Shown here piece by piece: positions 27,609 to 35,424 of a DNA stretch of 64,000 nt. The position numbers and the translations under genes are program-made. The stretch is from Shewanella psychromarinicola (GTDB lineage Bacteria; Pseudomonadota; Gammaproteobacteria; Enterobacterales; Shewanellaceae), in NCBI RefSeq assembly GCF_003855155.1, contig NZ_CP034073.1:2976001-3040000 (forward strand), given 5' to 3'. The notes under the pieces are model-generated. The model had not been told where the DNA came from. It saw only the letters and a program-made list of their open reading frames with translations, and made no database searches. Position 1 is the stretch's first letter; every line of letters begins with the position of its first letter.

Positions 27609-29361
27609 ACTTACGTCTCTATCTTCACCTACAGACCTATTTCATAAAATTGTATTCAAGGATGGTCTGAACATCATTCTAGGTAGATACTCAAAAGCGG
27701 GAAAAGACATAAATGGCATTGGGAAAACAACCATAATCAAATTTATTGATTATTGCCTACTATCTGACGGTGTTAAGGCTGATTTCTTTAGCGAGAAGTA
27801 TTCTTTTTTGAAAACAGAAACTGTAAAACTTGAATTTAAACTCGGTAACAACAACTGCTCTATAGAGAGAGGGTTTGAAGATAGAAGGAAAGTGCTGTAC
27901 AGAGTTAACGATGGTGCTCTAAACGAGTTTACCGATACTGACCTCCGTTTAATCCTAGGTGCTGAAATGGGGAAAGGCCAGTCAGGGGTTTACGACCCAT
28001 TGTGGTTTAGAACACTAATGTCTTTTTACCTACAGAATGATCATAACTTTTCTCAAAGAGACCCAAAAAATGTTCTTAAATTTACAGTAGGGAAGCGTCA
28101 ACCAGAGTTATTCGCCTACATTTTCTTTCTATTAGGAATCGATAATACTTTAATTTGGGATTTTGATAATAACAGCGTTGAGTTAAAGAAATTACGATCT
28201 GACCAATCCAGAATTAATAAGCAAATCACTGAGCAAACAGGTAAGTCTATTGAAGATTTTCGTGGCGAGTGTGATGCTATAGTCAGAAAGATTGATAAAT
28301 TGGAATCGGGGTTAGATAATTATAATTTTGACGAAAACACCTCTAATATTGAAAGTAAGATCCTCATTCTAAATAGTGACATTTCAGAACTTAATAAGCA
28401 GCGTATAGCCTTAGCTAGTAAGTTTAAACAAATTAAAGAAAGCCTAAAAATTGATATAGATGTTGACCCAAAAGATGTAGCCAACTTCTATTCTCAAATA
28501 CACTCTGAATTCTCTGATTTTATTCTTAAAAGTCTTGATGAAGTCGTTAAGTTTAGAGAGGATATTTCTTCCAATCGAAAGAAGTTCCTAAAAGAAAGAG
28601 AAGTGCAATATCAAAACAAGCTTAATTCTATTAAGACAAAGGTTGTAGGGCTTGAAGAAAATCGTTCAAAATTATATGGAATGTTAGATGAGCAATCTGC
28701 TTTTGACGCTTTGAAATCTGCCTATTTAAACCTAATTGATGAGAAGGCTAACCTGTCTGGACAACTGGCATATATTGAGCAATTGGACTCTATTGAAGAG
28801 GCAATAGCGGATAGAAAATTGGGAGTGGGGAACACAGTAAAAAACATACTTGCTGAGAAGCCAACTCTTGCTAAATTGAGTCAAGATATTAAAAATGTAT
28901 ACCTAGACTTAGTCGAAGGCTCTGTTGATATTGAAAGTTCGGATATTAGCCCATATTTCAACATTGAGTTCAAGGCAAACCAAAACAGCCCAGTTAAACT
29001 GAGTTTAGAAGTCCCACGAGGGAGTTCATTGGGTAAAGGCAGGTTTAAGATCCTTGCGTTTGACCTTACAGTTTTCATTTGCTCACTAAAGGGGGGGAAT
29101 AACTTACCAAGTTTCATGATTCATGATGGAGTATTCCATGCGATTGCTCATAAGACTCGAATTAAGTTTCTAAATTATATCAATAAGATGCTAAATTCCT
29201 TCGAAGATGTACAGTATATAATCACTGTAAATGAAGACGAGATAATCTTTCCCGAACTTGAAGGTGTTTCTGTTGCCTTAGATTTTAAGCTAGAGGACAG
29301 GACTCTAATAACGCTAGAAGATAAGCCTGAAGCCATGTTTCTTAGTAAAGAGTTCGGTTAA
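27601..29361 (+). CDS. ABC-3C ATPase (DUF2326-type, coiled-coil SMC-like)
   Basis: A 586-residue soluble ABC ATPase of the kind found in three-component conflict systems. Walker A is NGIGKTT (38-44). A coiled-coil segment runs from about 180 to 400. The C-terminal lobe has a signature-like SSLGKGRFKILAFDL (about 473-487) and a Walker B-like strand PSFMIHDGVFHAI (about 502-514), where His-Asp-Gly replaces the usual Asp-Glu. These are typical of the DUF2326 group as I know it. It is the last gene of the cassette, overlaps the middle component by 8 bp, and is followed by a 52-bp tandem duplication. No transmembrane partner exists, so transport is unlikely. Confidence 0.78.
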   Translation: MFKLTSLSSPTDLFHKIVFKDGLNIILGRYSKAGKDINGIGKTTIIKFIDYCLLSDGVKADFFSEKYSFLKTETVKLEFKLGNNNCSIERGFEDRRKVLYRVNDGALNEFTDTDLRLILGAEMGKGQSGVYDPLWFRTLMSFYLQNDHNFSQRDPKNVLKFTVGKRQPELFAYIFFLLGIDNTLIWDFDNNSVELKKLRSDQSRINKQITEQTGKSIEDFRGECDAIVRKIDKLESGLDNYNFDENTSNIESKILILNSDISELNKQRIALASKFKQIKESLKIDIDVDPKDVANFYSQIHSEFSDFILKSLDEVVKFREDISSNRKKFLKEREVQYQNKLNSIKTKVVGLEENRSKLYGMLDEQSAFDALKSAYLNLIDEKANLSGQLAYIEQLDSIEEAIADRKLGVGNTVKNILAEKPTLAKLSQDIKNVYLDLVEGSVDIESSDISPYFNIEFKANQNSPVKLSLEVPRGSSLGKGRFKILAFDLTVFICSLKGGNNLPSFMIHDGVFHAIAHKTRIKFLNYINKMLNSFEDVQYIITVNEDEIIFPELEGVSVALDFKLEDRTLITLEDKPEAMFLSKEFG

Positions 29362-29396
29362 GTCGTGAAGGTATTACAAACTAAATAAGCTCCTGA

Positions 29397-29502
29397 AAAA
29401 GATAAATATAGCCACCCACAATTCAGGATAAATTTTGAAGCTATGACTAAAAGATAAATATAGCCACCCACAATTCAGGATAAATTTTGAAGCTATGACT
29501 AA
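29397..29502 (+). repeat. 52-bp tandem duplication downstream of the ABC-3C ATPase
   Basis: Two perfect copies (29397-29450 and 29449-29502) with a 52-bp period, beginning AAAAGATAAATATAGCCACC. The absence of any mismatch suggests a recent event. Confidence 0.95.
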
Positions 29503-29581
29503 GCTGAAATTATCGTCGTTGGATTGAAATTGTTATTGATAAAGGGGGCTGAGAAAATTAGGGATTTCGAATAAACTAAGA

Positions 29582-29595
29582 TACTTTTTCTAATC
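29582..29595 (+). repeat. Right copy of 14-bp direct repeat flanking the ABC-3C cassette
   Basis: TACTTTTTCTAATC, identical to 26166-26179. It runs into a near-perfect palindrome, CTAATCAATCT-G-AGATTGATTAG (29590-29612). Confidence 0.75.
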
Positions 29596-29675
29596 AATCT
29601 GAGATTGATTAGGCTCAATACTCTAACAAGCTTTTGTCGGATAGGCGGCACTTGTTACCAAGTACCGCCCTCCTA

Positions 29676-29710
29676 AGAACCGTACATGCAACTTTCACTG
29701 CATACGGCTC
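29676..29710 (-). ncRNA. Group II intron domain V
   Basis: Read on the minus strand: GAGCCGTATGC, a 13-base apical part with GTGAAAG, then GCATGTACGGTTCT. It has the 34-35 nt length, the near-5' AGC triad and the hairpin of catalytic domain V. Confidence 0.88.
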
Positions 29711-29746
29711 AAGCCTCCACTAAGGCGTGTTCTGTTACCCAGCACC

Positions 29747-30841
29747 CTATATAGCAGCCAAGACAGGATCAAACCAAGAGTTTCTGCTTTCCTTTACCCG
29801 CTTGCGCTTACCTAAGTAAACTTCATATTCTGGGTCGTAAGGCGTCGCTGCACTCCTGATTTTCACATGTCTTTTTATCGGCGTTTGAGCTATCTGAACC
29901 AGATTAAAATGGCAGTCCATGTTGGCAATCTTCTGCCAGCCGTGGAATTGCCACCCACCTATGCGATTCATGTAGTATTTTCGACGTACCCAGTCTTTGC
30001 TTTTCGTGGGGTGACGCCTTACCGCCCATCGCCATAAAAGCCAGAAAAGTTGATGGCCTACATAACCGAAAACTTGCTTTGCAACACTGTGGCGATAATA
30101 GTTCGCCCATCCTCTCAGTTTCGGATTCAATATTTTGATTAAATCATTAACAGGTATTGTGGGATGTTTTCTGATGAATTCACGTAGATTGCTCAAAAAT
30201 AATAGAACGTTGCTCTTGCTCGGTTTAATGAGCAGTTTGCCTTTGTACTTCCTGATATTGAATCCCAGAAAGTCAAAACCATCATTGATATGAGTAATGT
30301 GTGTTTTCTCATCAGAGAGTGTTAAGCCCCTTTCCTGTAGAAAGCCAATGAGTTGCGGCTTGATTTCATTAACTAGGACTTCTTGCGAAGAACCTGTGAT
30401 GACAAAATCGTCTGCGTATCCGATAAAGTTGACTCTATTCCCTGTTTTACAGGCAATAGACTTAACCAACTGTTCTAACCCAGCCAGCGTGAGCAACATC
30501 AGCGTTGGGGAGATTATCCCACCTTGTGGTGTTCCTTCAGCTGTTTTATAGAACAATCCTTTATCAATATAACCACATCCAAGCCATTGTTTCAGCATTC
30601 GTTTATCTAATTGAATGTTGTCGATAAGCCATTGATGACCAATCTTATCGAAACAGGCTTTGATGTCACCCTCAAGAACCCATTGGCTAGAGCGCTTCAT
30701 ACATAAACATTTGAAGCACTGTGCAATTGCATCTGCTGCGCTTCGATTAGGTCGAAAGCCATAGCTATTGAGGTCGGCTACCGTTTCCGAAATAGGCTCC
30801 AAAGCGAGAAGATGAAGCGCTTGCTGCGCTCTATCTATCAT
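29747..30841 (-). pseudogene. ltrA: C-terminal fragment of group II intron reverse transcriptase/maturase
   Basis: Continuation of the protein begun at 32520 after the IS3 insertion. It carries the central and distal RT blocks, including GTPQGGIISPTL, the active site FIGYADDFVITG and LSDEKTHITH, then the maturase domain X with LRGWANYYRH and the KRHVKIRSAATPYDPEYE tail. It ends at residue ...FDPVLAAI without the HNH endonuclease zinc region found in some intron proteins. An in-frame ATG at 30853, inside the IS end, would let a truncated protein be made, but RT blocks 0-2 are missing, so activity is not expected. Confidence 0.9.
30839..30841 (+). repeat. Target-site duplication CAT (left) of the IS3 element
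   Basis: CAT here and at 32098-32100 abut the terminal inverted repeats. Removing the IS and one CAT restores the frame ...GIPCM-IDRAQQAL... of the reverse transcriptase. Confidence 0.9.
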
Positions 30842-30870
30842 TGTAATGGTCAAGTATTTCTGGAGAGATT

Positions 30871-31722
30871 TTAAGCCGCTTTTTTTAACTCATTATATTT
30901 CTGATGTGGCGTCTTATAATCTATTGCCGAATGTCTGCGTTTGTAATTGTAGAACTGAATATATTGCTCAACCACGCTCACTACTGCGCTGTGATTGGTA
31001 AAAGCTAAACGGTTTAATCTTTCAGTCTTTAAACTCCTAAAAAATCGTTCCATCACCGCATTATCCCAACAATTTCCTCTACGACTCATACTTTGTTCAA
31101 TGCCTAAGTGCTTTAGCTTTTCTCTGAACACCTTAGCTGAGTACTGACAACCCTGGTCTGAGTGAAACATCAACTCCTGTGTATTTGGCCTCTGACGTTG
31201 TATCGCGTTATTTAATGCCGCTGTCGCTAACGCTGCATTGGGTTGGCTTGATAAGGCATACCCAACGATTTCTTTGGTCCCTAAATCAAGTACACAGGCT
31301 AAATAACTCCACCCCTGATGTGATTTTATATAGGTAATATCACCCACCCAATGGGTATTATAAGTCGTAGGGTTAAACTGTCGTCTAAGCAAATTAGGTG
31401 CGTAAACTTGCTCCTCACCTTGATTTGGATAGTAATGCTTTTTCTTTGGCTTAATCGCTATTAATCCCAATTTTTTCATTACGCTAGCTATGGCGTAAAC
31501 CCCAACCTTACAATTTAAATCTAATAAATCAGCCTGTATTCGACGTTTGCCATACGTCGAGTGTGACTCAGAGAAAGCTTGCTCTATCAATTGTATCTGA
31601 GCCTGTTTTTCAACGCTTTTTGGGATCGGTTTGTAATAGAGACTACTACAACTGATCTCGAATACTCGGCATAATTCACTCATTTTAAAGCCTGGGTTTG
31701 CTTTCTTTACTTCGCGCATCAT
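30871..31722 (-). CDS. IS3-family transposase OrfB (DDE integrase domain)
   Basis: A 283-residue catalytic subunit. An HTH_21-like region (SESHSTYGKRRIQADL) precedes the rve integrase core. Catalytic triad: Asp in HWVGDITYI, Asp in MFHSDQGCQYSA, Glu in NAVMERFFRSLKTE. The C-terminus RRHSAIDYKTPHQKYNE is typical of the IS3 group. Its ATG overlaps the orfA stop as ATGA (CTTAAAATGATG), so a fused OrfAB would need a -1 frameshift or OrfB is made by reinitiation. Confidence 0.93.
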   Translation of the reverse strand: MMREVKKANPGFKMSELCRVFEISCSSLYYKPIPKSVEKQAQIQLIEQAFSESHSTYGKRRIQADLLDLNCKVGVYAIASVMKKLGLIAIKPKKKHYYPNQGEEQVYAPNLLRRQFNPTTYNTHWVGDITYIKSHQGWSYLACVLDLGTKEIVGYALSSQPNAALATAALNNAIQRQRPNTQELMFHSDQGCQYSAKVFREKLKHLGIEQSMSRRGNCWDNAVMERFFRSLKTERLNRLAFTNHSAVVSVVEQYIQFYNYKRRHSAIDYKTPHQKYNELKKAA

Positions 31723-32030
31723 TTTAAGTTTTGATTGTCTCGAATGAAGAAAGCTGCAGCCTTTTTTAAGATATCATTATCCCTCATGGCTTGTTTTAGT
31801 TGGGCTTCTAGAAGCTGTATTCTTCGTTGTTCTTCAGTTAATGCTTTGACATTTTTCGGTGTTTTACCGGCTAATTCAGCCTGGTACTGCACTTTCCATC
31901 TAGACACCGCAGATTTACCTGCACCTGACATATCTTCAATTTGCTTGTTCGTGTAACCCTGTTCGACCATCAGCTTGGCATATTCTAATTTTTGAAGAGG
32001 GCTGACAGTGATTTTAGTTTTTCTAATCAT
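31719..32030 (-). CDS. IS3-family transposase OrfA (helix-turn-helix)
   Basis: A 103-residue DNA-binding subunit with an N-terminal HTH (QGYTNKQIEDMSGAGKSAVSRW) and a C-terminal leucine-zipper-like coiled coil (EEQRRIQLLEAQLKQAMRDN) followed by LKKAAAFF. It binds the terminal repeats of the element and pairs with OrfB. An AAGGTATTTATT sequence precedes the ATG. Confidence 0.92.
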   Translation of the reverse strand: MIRKTKITVSPLQKLEYAKLMVEQGYTNKQIEDMSGAGKSAVSRWKVQYQAELAGKTPKNVKALTEEQRRIQLLEAQLKQAMRDNDILKKAAAFFIRDNQNLK

Positions 32031-32097
32031 AATAAATACCTTTAAGATTTTGCTTATTTTAAGCTATAAATCTCTACAGTTTCATTAGACCATTACA

Positions 32098-32520
32098 CAT
32101 GCAGGGTATGCCTAAAGGTCTGAGTTTGCCGTTTTTCTTGGGGATGTAGATACGCCTGAGCGGTTTGGCATGATAGCCTTTTCGACTCAGTTGATTCACC
32201 GCAGTCATACAACGAGCATCAGTGTTCCAAATGATGCCGTCAATTCCTGGTGTTTTGCTGCCTTTATTTTGAGAAACTCTTTTAACAGCAAGCAATTTTG
32301 CTGATGTAGAGTGGGTGAGTATCCACTGCAATGCTTTCGACTTACCGTGTTTACCTTCTCGGGTTGCTTTTGCAATGCGCATTTGAAGCTTTAATACATG
32401 TTGCTTAACAGCCTTCCAGTTAATGGATTGCCATTGAGTGCTGTCAGAAGAGGCACTAACTTCGTTTGAAGCCATCATTTGCGTTTCTCCTTGAATAAAG
32501 TTCTTCAAATCATCTTGCAA
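32098..32520 (-). pseudogene. ltrA: N-terminal fragment of group II intron reverse transcriptase
   Basis: Encodes RT blocks 0-1 of the intron protein: NWKAVKQHVLKLQMRIAKA, VKRVSQNKGSKTPGIDGIIW and LRRIYIPKKNGKLRPLGIPCM, after which the IS3 element interrupts the frame. A few residues encoded by the IS end (CNGLMKL) precede a stop inside the IS. The start may be the ATG at 32520 or an internal one around MMASNEVSAS. The rest of the protein is at 29747-30841. Confidence 0.9.
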
Positions 32521-33155
32521 CGGGAGACCAGCTAGAAGTCAGCTCGCTTTCGCGCCAGATAACAACCTGTATCCATATCATTACAATGCGGCATTTGCTT
32601 TTTCTAGCCTCCTTTACCTGCATTACTATCGGCAGTCTTCGCAGACCACTTTCCCAAAGGGAGCAATACAGGCTTACCCTGTTCCGTATGTCACGCAACG
32701 TCAGGTTAGATGCCCACTATAGTGCGGAGAGCGTATCGATCACGAAAGAATACTGGACAATTTCTTTCCAACTCTCATTGCCATTTTGGCCACAGCGTAT
32801 AAACCACTTCCGCTGTTTCTCGTATAACGCACCTTACATGGATTCACTTACGTTCATCATACTGACACCCTAGCACTTACCCGATTTGTGGTTATCAGGA
32901 AGAACATCCTCTCACGATTCTGTTCCCATTCGGCAAAAGCCGAATATCGTTACATTGTCAGACTCGCTGCTTTATTCAGAGTCTTAGGGGCACCTGGTGA
33001 TACAGATGGTTCACTCTTATCGCGGTGAACAGCGCTTCATACGACCTCAGGTCGCACGTCCAAAAACGAGTTAGTTGATTATCTTTTATCATGTTCTTGT
33101 ATAGATTTTACCTCCAGACAACCATGAAGTTAAATCGAAGATAGTTAAATTACAG

Positions 33156-33245
33156 GTGCAGATGAGTCAGTGAGTATCCAAAACAGGGACGTTTTGGTTA
33201 AGCCCACATGGAGGTGCTTGTGGCGTCTCACTTAATCATCTGCAC
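33156..33245. ncRNA. Unassigned ~90-nt element with potential three-way junction
   Basis: Perfect 10-bp outer arms GTGCAGATGA (33156-33165) and TCATCTGCAC (33236-33245). A 3+3 internal loop leads to AGTGAG (33169-33174)/CTCACT (33227-33232). Inside are two hairpins: CCAAAAC-AGGGAC-GTTTTGG (33178-33197) and a bulged GCCCACA/TGTGGC stem (33202-33224). Four helices nest without conflict, which is hard to obtain by chance. It lies about 100 bp outside the intron 5' end and 115 bp from the recD stop. It could be a small RNA, a dispersed structured repeat or a recombination site. Strand unknown. Confidence 0.5.
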
Positions 33246-33340
33246 ATAAGTCTGCGGCAGGCAATTAACAACAATGAACAAAAAGTTTAGCTAAAGCCTA
33301 GTAAGTACGAATTAAGGGAATAATTATTTAGCACTACTCT

Positions 33341-33373
33341 CCCCACAATTAGCCCCACAATTAGCCCCACAAT
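33341..33373. repeat. 12-bp repeat containing the recD stop codon
   Basis: CCCCACAATTAG occurs twice in tandem and a third time partially (2.75 units). On the minus strand each unit reads Leu-Trp-Gly-stop, so the end of recD is repeated in frame. Confidence 0.9.
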
Positions 33374-35424
33374 CTCCATGCGAGTCCTGATGCGCGGGAT
33401 GTGGCTTGTTTGCTGGCTTTTTCAAATATCATGTTAGTGCCTAAACAATAGAAATGGTTCTTTGCGCGGGTGATGGCGGTGTAAAGCAGTTCTTTACTGA
33501 GTAACTGCCATTGGGCTGGGCTGGGCTTATGGGGTAATACAAAGCTGACCTTATCAAACTCGCTGCCTTGGCTCTTATGTACTGTCATGGCATAGCAAGT
33601 GTCGTGGCTCGGTAAGCGTGCCGGTAATACTTTGAGCAAGCTGCCATCGGCCATCACAAAGTGGGCCATTAAGCGACTCGGCTTAGTGCTGTCTTGCAAG
33701 ATTAAGCCAATATCGCCATTAAATAAGCCTAAGTTGTAATCGTTACTTTGAATAATGATTGGTCGACCTAAATAGAATTCATGGTGTGGATTAATCAGTT
33801 TGGTCTGTTTAAGGCTGTCGGTGATGGCGATATTCATGCCCTCAACACCAAACTCACCGGCGCGCATGGCGCACAACACCCGATAGTGATTGAAGCTGTC
33901 GATGATGGTTTGTTCTGAATGGGGCAATGTTATGACACTGTCTTGTACATCCGCTTGATCCAACATCGTCTGCTGATTTATCCTTTGCTGATTTTCTTGC
34001 ACCAAACTTAGATACTCACCATAAGCTTGTACCGATAAGGTCAATAACGCTTGTTTGCCGCTGTTATCGCCCAGGGCGTTATGTTGATGCTCAAACCAGT
34101 TTAATTCGGCATGTTTTTGTAGCCATACTTGGCGGATTGCACTGACATTGGATTGATTGACCGCACTCGCTAACAGCCCAATACCCGCATCGCCTTTAAA
34201 ACGATGGCTGTGCATCAGCATGCATAAACTGTCACCCATTTTTGGCAGTGGATCAATAAACTGACTGACATCTTGTTGGGTTAATTGCCCAATTAACTTG
34301 GCCTGCTCGGCGCTGTAGCGCATTGACCACTGTGATGTGTTTGCTTGGCTAGACTGTTTTAGGCCAACACAAATATCCGCCAGTACTGCGCCTGCTTCTA
34401 CCGAGGCTAATTGGTCTTGATCACCTAATAATATCAAACGGCCATGAGACGGTAGGGCGCTGAGTAATTTATACATCATAGGTAAGTCGACCATTGATGC
34501 CTCATCGACAACCAATAAATCTAACCGCAGTGGATTATGTTGATAATGCCTAAATTGATGCGAGTTGGGGATCACCCCCAATAGTCGATGCAATGTTGAG
34601 GCTTCTTCAGGAATTTGTTTTAGCGAATCGATTAATATTTTCGCCAATGCTGGGTCGCTGACTTGGGTTAGCTCTTGCAGTAAACGCTGTTTAGACGCCT
34701 TGATAGACTCACTCAATCTTGCTGCCGCTTTACCTGTGGGCGCGACCAAACGAATTGTTAGCGCCGATTGGGTCAACAGTAACAATAATAATTTAGTCAC
34801 TGTGGTGGTTTTACCAGTTCCTGGGCCGCCAGTGATCACCGCTAATGCCTTGGCTAATGCGGTGGCAGTGGCAATTTTTTGCCAGTTAAACTGCTTGTTA
34901 TCGCTGTCTTCTGCGGCAAATAAGCACTCGATAAGTTGCGGCAGGTTGGTGTGAGTTAACTCGTTTTCAATCGGTTGATGGGCCAGTTGGGTTAACTTAG
35001 CGGCGACTTGAGTTTCAAAGAAATGGTACTTGTTTAAATATAAGCGCCCATGCTCAAAAATCATCGGGGTGTTATCGCCCGGCTGACCCACAGCGTCGAA
35101 TAAACAAATTTGATCAATCAATTGTTGATGGTTGAGTTTGATAGAGCAATTGATCTCAGCATGACGATAGCTGTCTTCTGCCATCGGATTGGCTAAATCA
35201 ATTTGATCGATGACTAAACAACTGTGCTGATTAGACAATTGCTGACTGAGCAAGGCGCAAATGAGTAAAAATAGCTGCGATTGTGCTTCGGTGATGCTTG
35301 GATCGTTATTGATAGTTTCAATATTGGCCAGCTCTAAAGCAAAATGCCGATCGAGCGCGGTAATGAGTCGCTGCTGTTGCCAAAGCTGGAGTAACTGTGT
35401 GATCGGGTGGCTGAGCATTAACAT
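33361..35424 (-). CDS. recD: RecD: exonuclease V subunit alpha (5'-3' helicase)
   Basis: The fast 5'-3' SF1B helicase of RecBCD, 687 residues. Walker A is GGPGTGKTTT (about 200-209), followed by LVAPTGKAAARL, the DEAS Walker B box (VVDEASMVDL), LGDQDQLASVEAGAVL, and the C-terminal motifs YAMTVHKSQGSEF and YTAITRAK. Its ATG at 35424 overlaps the recB stop; an in-frame ATG at 35418 is an alternative. It is the last gene of recC-recB-recD and ends in a 12-bp repeat that contains its stop codon. Confidence 0.96.
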   Translation of the reverse strand: MLMLSHPITQLLQLWQQQRLITALDRHFALELANIETINNDPSITEAQSQLFLLICALLSQQLSNQHSCLVIDQIDLANPMAEDSYRHAEINCSIKLNHQQLIDQICLFDAVGQPGDNTPMIFEHGRLYLNKYHFFETQVAAKLTQLAHQPIENELTHTNLPQLIECLFAAEDSDNKQFNWQKIATATALAKALAVITGGPGTGKTTTVTKLLLLLLTQSALTIRLVAPTGKAAARLSESIKASKQRLLQELTQVSDPALAKILIDSLKQIPEEASTLHRLLGVIPNSHQFRHYQHNPLRLDLLVVDEASMVDLPMMYKLLSALPSHGRLILLGDQDQLASVEAGAVLADICVGLKQSSQANTSQWSMRYSAEQAKLIGQLTQQDVSQFIDPLPKMGDSLCMLMHSHRFKGDAGIGLLASAVNQSNVSAIRQVWLQKHAELNWFEHQHNALGDNSGKQALLTLSVQAYGEYLSLVQENQQRINQQTMLDQADVQDSVITLPHSEQTIIDSFNHYRVLCAMRAGEFGVEGMNIAITDSLKQTKLINPHHEFYLGRPIIIQSNDYNLGLFNGDIGLILQDSTKPSRLMAHFVMADGSLLKVLPARLPSHDTCYAMTVHKSQGSEFDKVSFVLPHKPSPAQWQLLSKELLYTAITRAKNHFYCLGTNMIFEKASKQATSRASGLAWRLWG

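Larger units (their letters stand above)
30842..32097 (-). mobile_element. Complete IS3-family insertion sequence (1256 bp)
   Basis: Bounded by imperfect terminal inverted repeats beginning TGTAATGGTC at both ends (left 30842-30851, right read on the minus strand from 32097), ending TG...CA as in IS3. Contains orfA and orfB in the usual overlapping arrangement. A 3-bp CAT duplication flanks it. Both ORFs are intact, so the element may be active. Confidence 0.93.
29636..33057 (-). mobile_element. Group II intron, interrupted by an IS3-family element
   Basis: The 5' end on the minus strand is GTGCGACC at 33057, matching the GUGYG consensus of group II introns. The 3' part holds a recognisable domain V (29676-29710) followed by a domain VI hairpin (GGCGGTACTTG-GTAA-CAAGTGCCGCC, about 29644-29670). 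The 3' splice site must lie close to 29636; I could not fix it to the base. Without the 1256-bp IS and its 3-bp target copy the intron would be about 2.2 kb, the usual size with an encoded reverse transcriptase. The region 32521-33057 and the ORF-like stretch 32510-32698 are intron RNA domain I-III, not a gene. The intron should still be able to fold, but its own maturase is split. Confidence 0.88.

Noticed and set aside
29747..32520. Retron or defence-associated reverse transcriptase near the ABC-3C genes
   Set aside because: Both halves carry maturase-type sequence, and a domain V/VI and a GTGCG 5' end frame them. This is a group II intron, not a retron or DRT.
32510..32698. Minus-strand ORF of 62 codons
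   Set aside because: Lies in the 5' RNA domains of the group II intron and has no protein character.
33156..33245. Integron attC site (GTTAAGC at 33196-33202 fits GTTRRRY)
   Set aside because: No matching RYYYAAC partner in the right place, no integrase gene and no array of similar sites.
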